Shown here one piece after another: positions 17,516 to 27,374 of a stretch of DNA of 34,150 bases. Position numbers and translations under genes: made by a program. The stretch is from Alistipes sp. (GTDB taxonomy: Bacteria; Bacteroidota; Bacteroidia; Bacteroidales; Rikenellaceae). Below the pieces are notes generated by a model, which was not told where the DNA came from, made no database searches, and worked only from the letters and a program-made list of their open reading frames with translations. The DNA lies in NCBI GenBank assembly GCA_029068505.1, contig JAIECN010000027.1, positions 1 through 34,150 on the forward strand. Direction: 5' to 3'. Each line of letters begins with the position of its first letter. Position 1 is the first letter of the stretch.

Positions 17516-19681
17516 ATGAAAAAAATCATCCTCTTTATGGCTATGGCAGCTATGGGGCTGAACGGGTGCGACCGGCGCCCCGCACCCCTGACGATCGACA
17601 ACCGGCTGACGGAAGCGGAAATCGCCGCAGGGCGTCTGACTCCCGAAGTGATGTGGAAAATGCGGCGCGCCGGCTCGTCGTCGCTCTCGCCCGACGGCAC
17701 GCTGCTGCTCTATGCTGCGACCGACTACAACATGGAGGAGAACCGCGGAGCGACAACGATATGGACGGAAGAACTCGCCACGAAAATCTGCCGGCAGCTG
17801 ACCGACCTCTCGTCGAACAACCATTCGCCCCGATGGTCGGCCGACGGGCAGACGATCTGGTTCCTTTCCGACCGCAGCGGCTCGACGCAGGTATGGCGCA
17901 TGAAAGCCGACGGCACGGGCGCCGAGCAGATCACGGGATCGGCCGACGGCGAGGGCATTCCCGAAGTCGAAGGCTTCGGCGTCAGCCCCGACGGACGGCG
18001 CATCTGGTGGGTGCAGAGCGTGCATGCGGCCGCCCGCAAGTCGTCGGAGGTACACGACGACATGCCCAAGTCGAAAGCCCGCATCTACGACGACCTGATG
18101 GTCCGCCACTGGGACTGCTGGGACGAGGGCGACTACCGCCACATCTTCATCGCCGAGCTGGGCGAGGGCATGGTGACGGGCGGCAAGGACATCATCGGCG
18201 CCGACGCCGCATGGGACGCGCCGCTGGCCCCCTACTTCGACATGGACGAGATCGCCTGGAACCCGACCGGCACCATGCTGGCCTACACCGGCAAACCGCT
18301 GACGGGAACCGAATACGCCGTATCGACCGACTCGGACATCTTCGTCTACAACGTGGCGTCGGGCGTCACGCACAACATCTGCAAGCCGCTCACGGGTCGC
18401 GAACCGAAACATGCGGGCGAGGTAGGCGACCTCCCGGCCGAGATGCCGGGCTACGACAAATATCCCGTATGGTCGCCCGACGGCACGAAGATCGCCTTCC
18501 GATCGATGCGCCGCGCCGGCAACGAATCGGACAAGGAGCGGCTGATGGTCTACGACTGCCGCACCGGCACGATGCGCGACCTGACGACCCGTTTCGACTA
18601 CAATGCGATGAACACGGTATGGGACGGCAACGGCCTGATCTACTTCATCGCCCCGATCGAAGCGACGCACCAGATATGCAAGGTGAAGGTCGACGGCGGC
18701 GACGTGGAAGTGCTCACCCGCGGCGACCACGACATCAACGCCTTCACGATGGCGGGCGGACGCATCGCAGCCGAGGTCTGCACGATCTCGATGGCCACCG
18801 AATTCTTCGACATAGACCCCACCGACGGCGCCATGACCCGGATTTCGGCCGTCAACAAACCGATCTACGACGCCATAAGGATGGGCGAGGTGCAGAAACG
18901 CTGGATCACGACCACCGACGGCAAGCAGATGCTCGCGTGGGTGATCCTGCCGCCCGACTTCGACCCGGAGAAGAAATACCCCGTGCTGCTTTACTGCCAG
19001 GGCGGCCCGCAAAGCGTGGTATCGCAGTTCTGGAGCTACCGCTGGAACTTCCAGCTCATGGCGGCGCAGGGCTACATCGTGGTGGCGCCCAACCGCCGGG
19101 GCCTGCCGTCGTTCGGCCAGGAGTGGCTCGATCAGATTTCGGGCGACTACTCGGGCCAGAACATCCGCGACTACCTCTCGGCCATCGACGACGTGGCGCG
19201 CGAGCCGTGGGCCGACGAAACCCGCATGGGCTGCGTAGGCGCCTCGTACGGCGGCTACTCGGTCTACTTCCTGGCGGGCCACCACCAGAAACGTTTCAAG
19301 GCCTTCATCGCCCACTGCGGCATCTTCGACTTCGACTCGATGTACGGAGAGACGGAGGAGCTGTGGTTCGTCAACAACGACTACGGCGGCCCCTACTGGG
19401 AAACGAAGAATGCCACGGCGCAGCGCTCCTATGCCAATTCGCCGCACAAGTTCGTGGCGAAATGGGACACCCCGATCCTCATCGTCACGGGCGAAAAGGA
19501 CTTCCGCATCCCCTACACCCAGTCGCTGGAAGCCTTCACGGCAGCCCGTCTGCGCGGCATTCCGGCGCGTCTCGTCGAGTTCGAAGACGAGGCGCACCAA
19601 GTTTTCAAACCGCAGAACTCGCTGGTGTGGAACCGCGAATTCTTCGGCTGGCTGGACAAGTATGTGAAGCAGAACGAATAA
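17516..19681 (+). CDS. DPP5-like S9 family serine peptidase, lipoprotein
   Basis: This 721-residue prolyl-oligopeptidase-family enzyme probably releases dipeptides from peptides in the periplasm or at the outer membrane. A lipoprotein signal ends LNGC (Cys18). Residues of about 40-430 form a beta-propeller with repeated Asp-box-like turns (SLSPDGTLLLYAA, RWSADGQTIWFLSDR, VWSPDGTKIAFRSMRR). The C-terminal alpha/beta-hydrolase has nucleophile Ser577 in GASYGGYSVYFLAG, Asp662 in GEKDFRIP and His694 in EDEAHQV, so the triad is complete. The pattern matches dipeptidyl-peptidase 5 of Porphyromonas-like bacteria more than DPP4. It suits an asaccharolytic or protein-fermenting gut bacterium. It is transcribed divergently from the Nudix gene, and no clear promoter was found. 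Confidence 0.9.
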   Translation: MKKIILFMAMAAMGLNGCDRRPAPLTIDNRLTEAEIAAGRLTPEVMWKMRRAGSSSLSPDGTLLLYAATDYNMEENRGATTIWTEELATKICRQLTDLSSNNHSPRWSADGQTIWFLSDRSGSTQVWRMKADGTGAEQITGSADGEGIPEVEGFGVSPDGRRIWWVQSVHAAARKSSEVHDDMPKSKARIYDDLMVRHWDCWDEGDYRHIFIAELGEGMVTGGKDIIGADAAWDAPLAPYFDMDEIAWNPTGTMLAYTGKPLTGTEYAVSTDSDIFVYNVASGVTHNICKPLTGREPKHAGEVGDLPAEMPGYDKYPVWSPDGTKIAFRSMRRAGNESDKERLMVYDCRTGTMRDLTTRFDYNAMNTVWDGNGLIYFIAPIEATHQICKVKVDGGDVEVLTRGDHDINAFTMAGGRIAAEVCTISMATEFFDIDPTDGAMTRISAVNKPIYDAIRMGEVQKRWITTTDGKQMLAWVILPPDFDPEKKYPVLLYCQGGPQSVVSQFWSYRWNFQLMAAQGYIVVAPNRRGLPSFGQEWLDQISGDYSGQNIRDYLSAIDDVAREPWADETRMGCVGASYGGYSVYFLAGHHQKRFKAFIAHCGIFDFDSMYGETEELWFVNNDYGGPYWETKNATAQRSYANSPHKFVAKWDTPILIVTGEKDFRIPYTQSLEAFTAARLRGIPARLVEFEDEAHQVFKPQNSLVWNREFFGWLDKYVKQNE

Positions 19682-19796
19682 CCCTGCAAAGCGCGCGCAG
19701 CCAGCGCAATCCCGCCCCTCCGAGCGCCCGCGGCCCGGAGGCATCCCCGCGGAAACGCCGGATTCGTGATGAAAAACCGGGTGTTCGTTGAATTTA

Positions 19797-19828
19797 TTTC
19801 CGATCAGAGGAATTGTTGCGTACTTTTG
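19797..19828 (+). promoter_or_regulatory. Bacteroidota-type promoter of the surface-lipoprotein operon
   Basis: TTTC (19797-19800) and TACTTTTG (19821-19828) are separated by 20 bp, close to the consensus TTTG-N19-21-TAnnTTTG. The -7 element is an exact TAnnTTTG. Transcription would start near 19835, giving a leader of about 18 nt before the ATG at 19853. This excludes the longer upstream reading frame from 19766. Confidence 0.75.
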
Positions 19829-19852
19829 CAGCGATTTCGAACAACATTGACG

Positions 19853-21622
19853 ATGATACGGATCAAACGGTTGTCCATATTGTCCATGTTTGCGGCCTTG
19901 ACCGCGACGGTTGCAGCATGCCATAAGGAAGATGCCCGGCCGAAAGACGGCACCGACACGCGCCGCCGCATGGAAGTGAGGATCGATGCGCCGGCGACGC
20001 GCACGGCGCTGGGCGACGACGGGGCGAGCGCCTGCTGGGTCAAAGGCGACCGGCTGGCGCTGTGGGCCTACGGAGCCGACGCACCGGCGTTCGAACAGGT
20101 GCCGTTCCGGTTCTGGTATCGCAAGCAAACGCCCGACAAGGGCATGTTCGTCGGCATGGTCGACCCCATGGCTCCGGGCACCTATACTTATTATGGTGCT
20201 TATCCGCTGCCCGAAACGGCCGACGGCACGAAAGTGACCTACACGATTCCGGCCATACAGAACGGCGCCTGGAACGGTCAGCTCGACATCATGCTGGCCG
20301 CGACGCAGGGCGCCGAACTCCAGGAAGAGATACTCAACGAAGTGACGCTGCGCTTCCACCACAAGGTGCATGTGCTGAAAGTCACCGTGCCGCAAGGCCG
20401 CAACCGGCTGGGCAACCCCATCGAACGGCTGCACATCGAATTCCCGCGCCCTGTAGCGGGGCGCATGACCTGGGACTTGACCGCTCCGGAAGCCGCGCCC
20501 GAAATGGCGGCGACCTCCAATGCGGTAACGCTGGAGTTCGCCGAGCCGATCGACGAGGGCGACACGTTCTGGGTCTACCTCGCGCCGGCCGATCTGCGGG
20601 GCGGCGAAGTGCGGTTCACGGCGACCGACGGCACGGAATTCTCGTGGCCGCTGACGACCGCCGGCTTCGACGACTGCCGGGCCGGCATGATCACGCCCGT
20701 GAACCTGACCGTCGCCGAAGCGCGTCCGCAAGCAGACTTCCGCATCGCGATCGACCCCTCGCACCTGGGCGAAACGGTGACGCAGATCGACTCGCTGTCG
20801 ATGCCCGACGGCTACGAATTCCCGGCTCTGGGGAGGTGCCGCACACTGAAAACATTCGTCAAGAACAGCGACGGAACATTCACGGCCCGCATCTTCAACG
20901 ACCAGGCCGACGCATTCGCCCAGGGCATGGAAGTGGGGCTGACCGTCAGCTCGGAGAACACCGAGGGGGTCTACGGCAAACGCTGCCAGGTGAGCGGCGT
21001 CTCGGCCGGAGGCTGCACGATCGCAGCGCCCTACCTGTTCTTCGAAGACTTCTCGGAAGCCGCAGGCCACGACGCCTATGCAGACGAAAACGGCACGAAT
21101 GCCTACGAAATGACCGAAGCGGGACTGCCGGGCTGGACGGGCAGCCGCTGGAAAACCGAAGCCAATACCTCGCTGGAATTTCGGACCTACGTGGGTACCG
21201 CCGTGGGCCCATCGGCCAAATACGGGCGTACGGACACTCCGATACTCCCTATCCGCAAAGGTCGCACGGTCAATGCCATGGTCCACTACGAAATAGGAGC
21301 GACGATCAACTACGGAAGCAGCACCTTCACCAGCTCGATCCATGCCGTCTGCATATTCGGCTGGAGCACGCAGGCCGGACCTGTGGCGGGAGGAAACAAC
21401 AGCAGCCAAAACTATCCTCAAAACAGAATCGACGAATATCAAACGGACAAGAATGGCAGCCCGACCAACCTGCCGACCGTCAAAGACACGCCCGTATCGG
21501 GGCTGACGGAAGGAGCACGGCTGACATGGTTCGGCTCTTACCAAAGAACCGGACTCGCCGCCATAACGGGAGCCACATTCTACTATTACATCGACAACGT
21601 CCGCGTAACGATCGTACAATAA
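19853..21622 (+). CDS. Fimbrillin-like (Mfa-like) surface lipoprotein
   Basis: This 589-residue lipoprotein starts MIRIKRLSILSMFAALTATV and its lipobox ends AAC (Cys23). The residues after Cys23 are HKED, which fits the C-x-K-(D/E)2 export signal that sends lipoproteins to the cell surface in Bacteroidota. The N-terminal half resembles the fimbrillin/Mfa-like family (ATRTALGDDG, then CWVKGDRLALWA, then GTYTYYGAYPLP). The C-terminal ~240 residues look like a separate beta-rich domain (YLFFEDFSEAAGHDAY and YYYIDNVRVTIVQ), possibly jelly-roll and ligand-binding. It is the first gene of the operon. Whether it polymerises into fimbriae cannot be told; no assembly partner is obvious. Confidence 0.72.
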   Translation: MIRIKRLSILSMFAALTATVAACHKEDARPKDGTDTRRRMEVRIDAPATRTALGDDGASACWVKGDRLALWAYGADAPAFEQVPFRFWYRKQTPDKGMFVGMVDPMAPGTYTYYGAYPLPETADGTKVTYTIPAIQNGAWNGQLDIMLAATQGAELQEEILNEVTLRFHHKVHVLKVTVPQGRNRLGNPIERLHIEFPRPVAGRMTWDLTAPEAAPEMAATSNAVTLEFAEPIDEGDTFWVYLAPADLRGGEVRFTATDGTEFSWPLTTAGFDDCRAGMITPVNLTVAEARPQADFRIAIDPSHLGETVTQIDSLSMPDGYEFPALGRCRTLKTFVKNSDGTFTARIFNDQADAFAQGMEVGLTVSSENTEGVYGKRCQVSGVSAGGCTIAAPYLFFEDFSEAAGHDAYADENGTNAYEMTEAGLPGWTGSRWKTEANTSLEFRTYVGTAVGPSAKYGRTDTPILPIRKGRTVNAMVHYEIGATINYGSSTFTSSIHAVCIFGWSTQAGPVAGGNNSSQNYPQNRIDEYQTDKNGSPTNLPTVKDTPVSGLTEGARLTWFGSYQRTGLAAITGATFYYYIDNVRVTIVQ

Positions 21623-21636
21623 ACGACAGGCAACCC

Positions 21637-22533
21637 ATGAAAAGATTCGCAATATTGGCCATGACGGCCCTGACGGTCGGCGCCTGCTCGAAAAAAGCGG
21701 AGTGCGACGCTCCGGCCACGGGTTACGGCACCCTGAATCTGACGGTCGAGTGCTCGACCACGGTCGGCGCCGGCCCGAGCGTACGCACCGCATCGGAGGA
21801 AGACCGCACGGGGCAGGTGCCCCTGCCCGAAGGTGCTTACACGATCCCCAAGACCAAAGAGCTGGGTCTGCGGATCGAAAGCGCCGACCCGACCTACGAT
21901 TTCTTGCAGAGCTGGGCCACGGCCGCGCTCTACGATCCGCACAACGACTGGCTGTGGGCTACGGAGTACACGGTGACGCTCTTTTCGGGCGAAGAATATG
22001 TCGGCATCGACGCCATTCCGGAGGGGGTCGACCTCCCCTACTTCGAGGGCAGCGCCCGCCTGCACGTTTTGGCGGGCATCGAGCCTACGGACGCAAGGAT
22101 CAAGGTCCGGGCGATGAACACGATCGTGCGGATCGCGTTCACCGACCGCTTCAAAGGCTACTTCGCCAACGGCGCGACGTTCTGGCTGAAGACCGCAGCG
22201 GGCACTGAATTCAAGGTCGGCTACACGGCCGAAGACCCTGCGGCACCGGAAATCTACCACTACATCCGCCCGGCGGCTTTCACGATCTCGGGCGAGGCGA
22301 CCAAGCAGCGCCCCTCGGCGACGCTGCCCGCGCAGACCGTGCAGTTCGCAGACACGGTGAACGACGCCCCGGAGGCTTCGACGCTCTACACCTACACGTT
22401 CGACATCTCCGAGGCGGGCCACACCGACGAAGTGGTCATCACGCTGAACAACACCCCGATCCGCACGGAAATCATCGACGAAGAACTCAACGACGACGCC
22501 AAGCCCGATCCCATATCGCAACGGCTCCGCTAA
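21637..22533 (+). CDS. DUF4493-type lipoprotein
   Basis: This 298-residue protein starts at the ATG 21637-21639, 14 bp after the preceding stop. The lipobox ends VGAC (Cys17). The body has the DUF4493 pattern: a first strand GYGTLNLTVECS, a middle segment VRAMNTIVRIAFTDRFKGYF and a last strand pair ending TPIRTEIIDEELNDDAKP. Such proteins occur in Bacteroidota lipoprotein clusters and have no known function. It is most likely exposed at the surface or anchored in the outer membrane beside the other products of the operon. It is a single-domain protein, unlike its larger neighbours. Confidence 0.75.
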   Translation: MKRFAILAMTALTVGACSKKAECDAPATGYGTLNLTVECSTTVGAGPSVRTASEEDRTGQVPLPEGAYTIPKTKELGLRIESADPTYDFLQSWATAALYDPHNDWLWATEYTVTLFSGEEYVGIDAIPEGVDLPYFEGSARLHVLAGIEPTDARIKVRAMNTIVRIAFTDRFKGYFANGATFWLKTAAGTEFKVGYTAEDPAAPEIYHYIRPAAFTISGEATKQRPSATLPAQTVQFADTVNDAPEASTLYTYTFDISEAGHTDEVVITLNNTPIRTEIIDEELNDDAKPDPISQRLR

Positions 22534-22545
22534 CAACATCCGATC

Positions 22546-24291
22546 ATGAAAACGACACTGCAAAGATACCTCCCGACGCTGCTCCTCGGCATGGCTCTGG
22601 CATTCAGCGCCTGCGTGAAGGAGACTTCGGGATTCGAGGGCGGCGACGGCGGCAACGTCGACCTGCGCAACGTGGGCTACCTCTCCCTGGCGAACCTGGA
22701 AGCGACGGTCGAACAGCGCATGGAGGAGGTCGGCACCGTGAAGACCCGCGGAGCCAACACCGACGTCCGAACCTACAAAATACGGATTCTGGACGCGAAG
22801 GGCGATCCCGTGGAGGTGGTCGACCGCCACGGCGCAACGACGACCGACTTCGCCTATGCCGACCGTCCCGAGACGATCGAGCTGCCCGTAGGCGTCTACT
22901 CGCTGACTGTACGCTCCGCAGAGACTCCCGACGTGGCATGGGAGGGCGACCCCAATACGCCGACCTACGGCGCCACCCAGGACTTCGCCATTCTGAAAGG
23001 CCTGCCGACCGAACTCCGCGACATCGTGTGCCGCCAGCTTTCGATCCGTGCGACGGTATCCTACAAAGACAAGCTGCTGGCGACCATGAGCGACGACACA
23101 TCGTCGGAGTTGGTGCTGGGCAACGACCGTTCGCTGCTCTTCGAAGGCAAGTATCCGGAACGCGCCGGCTATCTGAAACCGACCGAGGGGACGAACAACA
23201 CCCTGACGCTCTATCTGACGACCGTCTTCGACGGCAAGCAGATCACCCGCCAGCCGATCCATGTGGCCACGAACGCCAAGGCCGGCGAGTGGCGCAACAT
23301 CGAGGTGAACCTCCAGCATGCCGAGGACGGCACGATCATCATCAGCGCCGAAGTGGAGACCTGGGTCTACGGCAAGCCGGTCGAAATCGACATGATAAGC
23401 CTGGCGACGATCTCCGAAGAAAGAATCCCGGACGAGAACGACCCCGACGCCCCGAAACTGGAGTGGCCGGGACACTCGTTCGACGAACCGTTCATGCTGA
23501 ACAACGACAAATTCGACGCCAACGGCTACTTCATCGAACCGTGCGACTTCACCGTGACGACGCCCACGCCGATGACCTCGTTCATGGTGGCTACGGAGAG
23601 CGACAACGCAGCGTTCCGCAACCTGCTCAACGCCGCGGAGCTGACCGAACCCAAAGACATGTTCACCGTCGAGGGCGTGGCCCGCACGGCCTTGCGTTCG
23701 TGGGGCTTCCCGGCCATCAACCTCAACGTGACGGAGCGCACGTTCCCGCTCAAGGAGCTGATGAAGGTGCTCTTCGACTACGAAGGCACCCACAAGTTCA
23801 CGATGACCATCGTCAACGAAGCCGGACTCAAAAGCACGTTCGCCCTGACCATCATTGTCGACCGTTCGGCCGGAGCCGATCCGCGGATCAGATGGGAAGG
23901 CCAAGACAAAGACGGCAATAACTACGACATCAAGCAGCGCTACGACACGTTCGAGGGGATGGAAGTCGACATCAAGGCGACGGCGACGCAGGGCGTGAAA
24001 TCGCTCATCGTAAGCATCGAAGGAGTCCTGGCCGAAGGGCTGGGCGAGATGATGCCCACCCGCTTCGACCTGGCGGATCCCGAAGCCGCGAAAGCAGGAC
24101 TCACGGCCACGCTCGAAGGTTTCGGCTTCCCGACGGGCGCCGACGTGACGGGCAAGACCGAACTGCAATTCTCGATCTCGAAATTCATCCCGCTGCTCGA
24201 CTCGTTCAAGGGCGACACGGACTTCCGCCTGACGGTTATCGACCAGCAGGGGCACGAAACTACGGAAGCGATCATGCTGCATGTGAACTGA
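22546..24291 (+). CDS. DUF4493-type lipoprotein with C-terminal extension
   Basis: This 581-residue lipoprotein has a lipobox ending FSAC (Cys23), followed by VKET. The N-terminal ~270 residues follow the DUF4493 pattern (VGYLSLANLEATVEQ, then IELPVGVYSLTVRSAE, then QDFAILKGLP). The remainder is acidic and beta-rich (HSFDEPFMLNNDKFDANGYF, TFALTIIVDRSAG, FRLTVIDQQGHETTEAIMLH). It has two similar Ig-like segments that each end in a 'natural extended strand' (LTIIVD and LTVIDQQG). It has no catalytic motif I can recognise. It lies 12 bp after the previous gene and 13 bp before the next. Function is unknown; a surface adhesin or scaffold is plausible. Confidence 0.72.
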   Translation: MKTTLQRYLPTLLLGMALAFSACVKETSGFEGGDGGNVDLRNVGYLSLANLEATVEQRMEEVGTVKTRGANTDVRTYKIRILDAKGDPVEVVDRHGATTTDFAYADRPETIELPVGVYSLTVRSAETPDVAWEGDPNTPTYGATQDFAILKGLPTELRDIVCRQLSIRATVSYKDKLLATMSDDTSSELVLGNDRSLLFEGKYPERAGYLKPTEGTNNTLTLYLTTVFDGKQITRQPIHVATNAKAGEWRNIEVNLQHAEDGTIIISAEVETWVYGKPVEIDMISLATISEERIPDENDPDAPKLEWPGHSFDEPFMLNNDKFDANGYFIEPCDFTVTTPTPMTSFMVATESDNAAFRNLLNAAELTEPKDMFTVEGVARTALRSWGFPAINLNVTERTFPLKELMKVLFDYEGTHKFTMTIVNEAGLKSTFALTIIVDRSAGADPRIRWEGQDKDGNNYDIKQRYDTFEGMEVDIKATATQGVKSLIVSIEGVLAEGLGEMMPTRFDLADPEAAKAGLTATLEGFGFPTGADVTGKTELQFSISKFIPLLDSFKGDTDFRLTVIDQQGHETTEAIMLHVN

Positions 24292-24304
24292 CACGATCCC
24301 AACG

Positions 24305-26494
24305 ATGAAACAAAGAACCGCACATATTCTGCTCTGGGGCGCCCTGCTGTTCGGGAGTCTCTCGTGCTCGAAAGAGACGCCCCTGCAAGACCCGGCGCGT
24401 CCGGACGAGGGATGCGCGACGTTCTCCATCGGCACGCCGCAAAGCCGCACGGAGTACGACGACACGCAGTACCCGTGGAACCGCTGCACCATCCGCATCT
24501 ACAAGCACACGCAGACCCCGGACGGCGAACCCGCCAAGGAACTCGTCCGCCGCTACAACGCCCGCTCGGAGATGCCCGCCTCGCTGTGGCTGCTGGCCGG
24601 CGACTACTCGATCGCTGTGGAAGCAGGCAACAAGGCCGAAGCATCGTTCGAAGCGACCTACAAAGGCGAGCAAGAATTCCGCATCGAAGCAGGAAAGCCG
24701 ACCTCGGTGACGGTGGAGTGCCGCATCGTCAACACGATCGTGAGAGTGATCTACGACCCGACGATCGCAGCGACGTTCAAAGAGACCTACCGCACGACGG
24801 TGGCGTTCGACGAAGCGACGGCGGCGAATCCCGCGACGGGCAAGGGGCCGTACCTGCAATTCGAAAAGACGAAAACCGGCTACTTCATCCTGCCGGAAAC
24901 GGCGACGACGCTCTACTGGAACTTCTACGGCAAGGGCGAAAAGAACGGCGAGCCGCTGGAATTGTCGAAAAGCAGTTCGAAAGCCATATCTACGGAACCG
25001 GGCTGCTGCTATGAACTGCGGCTGAAGTATTCGAAAGACCTGGGCGGCCAGCTGGATTTCAGTTTGACGCTGGATCAGACGCTGGACGAGATAGACGACC
25101 CGATCACTTTCATCCCCAATCCGCAGATCGCAGGCCAGGGCTTCGACATGGCCGAATTGCAGCGTTTCAGCACGGAACCGATCGTCTTTGCGATCAGTTC
25201 GATCGGCGACATGGCGCTGGTACGTATCGAAACCGGCGGCACGGTCTGCGAAATCCCGGCCGAAACGGCGCCGGAGAACAACGACGGCATCGCCGTGGAG
25301 GTGGCGGATCCGACGAACATGACCGTGGCGCTCGGCGAGAAGTTCTTCGCCCGGTTCGGCGGCGGAAATCATGTGCTGACCCTCACGGCGATCGACGAGG
25401 ACGGCGGCGAAGGCACCAAGACGATGACCGTACGTACGCAAGGAGCTTTGGCGCCGGCGGCCGATCCGTGGTTCGACGACCGGAAGTGGCGCGCCTATGT
25501 GCTGCGCCCGGCAACGGACGTAAAGATGGAATACCGCCGGCAAGGCGACACGTCATGGGAGGCGATCGCCATGGAACGGGCAGAAGATGCCGACACCTAC
25601 TCGACCCCGACGCCTGCGGCCTTGGGTGCGACTTACGAATACCGGCTCGTGCTCGACGGAACGGCGATCGGAGACACGCGGACGGCAGCCTATCCGTCAG
25701 GCCCGCAGATCTACAACGCCGGATTCGAAACATGGTCGGGAAGCAAACCCATGCTGCCCTACCTGACCGCAACCGACCGCAACGACCAGTGGTGGGACAC
25801 GGGCAACCAGGGCTCATCGAAAGCAAATATCGATGTCACGACCCGGCAGAACGACCCGCGCCCGGGTTCCTCGGGCAGCAGTTCGGCAAGACTCAAGTCG
25901 CAGAAGGCCTCATTGTTCGGCATCGGACGATTTGCGGCCGGCAACATCTTCGTAGGCAAATACCTGGACACCGACGGAATGGACGGCGTGATCGGATTCG
26001 GCAAGCCGTTCGACTTTACCTATCGGCCGAAGCAGCTGACGTTCTGGTACAAGGGCACCATCGGCACGATCGACCAGCGCGGCGACAACGCTCCGGCGCA
26101 CATACAGAAAGGCGGCTCGGACGTGAGCCAGGTCTACATCTGTCTGTGCAAGATGGGCGGTCCGCATGTGGTTGCGACCAAAAGATCGGAGACGTTCCTC
26201 GACTTCGCCGCCAACTCGAAGACGATAAGCTACTGCACGGCGCTCAACGGCACGAGCAGCAATAACGACCGCTCCGACGGCAAGATCATCGCCTGGGCTT
26301 CGTGGGAACCGGACAACAAGACCAGCTATCCCGACTGGACGAAAATTACGCTGAACCTGACATACAACGAAGAATACGAAGGAGTGACGCCCGACTACCT
26401 GATGCTGACCGCCTCGGCCAGCAAGTACGGCGACTACTTCACCGGCTCGACGTCGAGCGAAATGTATCTCGACGACATCGAACTGGTCTACTAA
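24305..26494 (+). CDS. DUF4493 - PCMD domain surface lipoprotein
   Basis: This 729-residue lipoprotein has a lipobox ending SLSC (Cys21) followed by SKET. Residues of about 35-270 are DUF4493-like (CATFSIGTPQSRTEYDD, CRIVNTIVRVIYDPTIAATF). An Ig-like stretch and an FN3-like segment follow (WRAYVLRPATDVKMEYRRQG, ATYEYRLVLDG). From about residue 469 comes a PCMD domain ('putative carbohydrate metabolism domain', PF13201) with YNAGFETWS, WWDTGNQGSSKANID, SLFGIGRFAAGNIFVGKY and the final EMYLDDIELVY. PCMD has a jelly-roll-like appearance and is thought to bind glycans, but this is unproven. The C-terminal half is paralogous to that of the protein at 28367-30004. Confidence 0.82.
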   Translation: MKQRTAHILLWGALLFGSLSCSKETPLQDPARPDEGCATFSIGTPQSRTEYDDTQYPWNRCTIRIYKHTQTPDGEPAKELVRRYNARSEMPASLWLLAGDYSIAVEAGNKAEASFEATYKGEQEFRIEAGKPTSVTVECRIVNTIVRVIYDPTIAATFKETYRTTVAFDEATAANPATGKGPYLQFEKTKTGYFILPETATTLYWNFYGKGEKNGEPLELSKSSSKAISTEPGCCYELRLKYSKDLGGQLDFSLTLDQTLDEIDDPITFIPNPQIAGQGFDMAELQRFSTEPIVFAISSIGDMALVRIETGGTVCEIPAETAPENNDGIAVEVADPTNMTVALGEKFFARFGGGNHVLTLTAIDEDGGEGTKTMTVRTQGALAPAADPWFDDRKWRAYVLRPATDVKMEYRRQGDTSWEAIAMERAEDADTYSTPTPAALGATYEYRLVLDGTAIGDTRTAAYPSGPQIYNAGFETWSGSKPMLPYLTATDRNDQWWDTGNQGSSKANIDVTTRQNDPRPGSSGSSSARLKSQKASLFGIGRFAAGNIFVGKYLDTDGMDGVIGFGKPFDFTYRPKQLTFWYKGTIGTIDQRGDNAPAHIQKGGSDVSQVYICLCKMGGPHVVATKRSETFLDFAANSKTISYCTALNGTSSNNDRSDGKIIAWASWEPDNKTSYPDWTKITLNLTYNEEYEGVTPDYLMLTASASKYGDYFTGSTSSEMYLDDIELVY

Positions 26495-26509
26495 ACCGCA
26501 AACGCACGC

Positions 26510-27361
26510 ATGGGATTGCTCCGCAACGTCATATCGATCGCCGTTCTGGCCTGCGCATGTACGCAGGCACCCGCCCGGACGAAGATCGCAGCCCTGCGCA
26601 CGCAGGAAAGGACCGCACAAACAGAACATGTTCCGACAACCGGAACGGGCGCAGACACGACCGATGCGCCCACGATCAACGAACTGCGTCAACGCCGCGG
26701 CCTGGTCGACGTGAAGCATGTGTTCGTGCCCTCGGGCCAATGGATTTTCGGCGGCACGGCGTCCTACTCGACGCACGTGAACAACAGCTACACCTTCCTG
26801 ATCATCGAGGGGATCGACTCGGACGGCTACACTTTCAAGATCAGCCCGATGATCGGCTATGCTCCGCGCGACAACATGGCGTTCGGCATGCGCTTCATCT
26901 ACTCGCGCACGCTGCTGCGGGTGGACGGCGGCGCCCTGAACCTCGGCGATGAGGAATCGGGCACCAGCATCACGGCAGAATACTACTATTCGCTCAAGCA
27001 CTCCTACTCCGTGGCGGCGATCTGGCGGCAATACATCCCCCTGGGGCGCAACAAACGCTTCGCGCTTTTCAACGAAATGTCGCTCACGGCAGGCGGACAC
27101 CAGACCAAGTTCGCGGCCGACTCGCCGGTCAGAGGCACCTACGAGACCGGCACGTCGATCGCGCTGGGCGTCTCGCCGGGGCTGATCGCCTTTGCGACCA
27201 ACTTCGTGGCCATCGAAGTGAACATCGGCGTGATGGGCATCAGCTACACCCACAGCCACCAGGTGAAGAACCAGGTGAAAACCGCCGACCTGCGCTCCAG
27301 CAACATGAATTTCCGGATCAACCCGCTCTCGATCGGGTTGGGCGTATCGGTCCACTTGTGA
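26510..27361 (+). CDS. Outer-membrane beta-barrel protein, first of a paralogous pair
   Basis: This 283-residue protein has a short signal sequence (MGLLRNVISIAVLACAC; it may be cleaved by either signal peptidase), a Thr-rich linker, then beta-barrel strands. Examples are WIFGGTASYSTHVNNSYTFL, FKISPMIGYAPRDNMAFGMR, LIAFATNFVAIEVNIGVMGI and the terminal strand IGLGVSVHL. It resembles the next protein in order and spacing of strands (YIPLGRNKRFALFNE here and YVPLDEKGRFAVFGE there). It may anchor or export the lipoproteins of the operon. No specific family is recognised. Confidence 0.75.
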   Translation: MGLLRNVISIAVLACACTQAPARTKIAALRTQERTAQTEHVPTTGTGADTTDAPTINELRQRRGLVDVKHVFVPSGQWIFGGTASYSTHVNNSYTFLIIEGIDSDGYTFKISPMIGYAPRDNMAFGMRFIYSRTLLRVDGGALNLGDEESGTSITAEYYYSLKHSYSVAAIWRQYIPLGRNKRFALFNEMSLTAGGHQTKFAADSPVRGTYETGTSIALGVSPGLIAFATNFVAIEVNIGVMGISYTHSHQVKNQVKTADLRSSNMNFRINPLSIGLGVSVHL

Positions 27362-27374
27362 CCCTCCGCACCCG

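Noticed and set aside
19717..19741. Terminator of the S9 peptidase gene (6-bp stem CCTCCG/CGGAGG)
   Set aside because: The stem is short, the loop is 13 bases and no T-run follows.
17321..21793. A 1490-codon open frame antisense to the S9 peptidase and the fimbrillin-like gene
   Set aside because: It mirrors the codon bias of the real genes, which rarely use TTA, CTA or TCA. It shows no family motif, is Arg/Val-rich in a nonsensical way and runs through the operon promoter. The same holds for 21586-24498 (minus) and 11052-14318 (plus).
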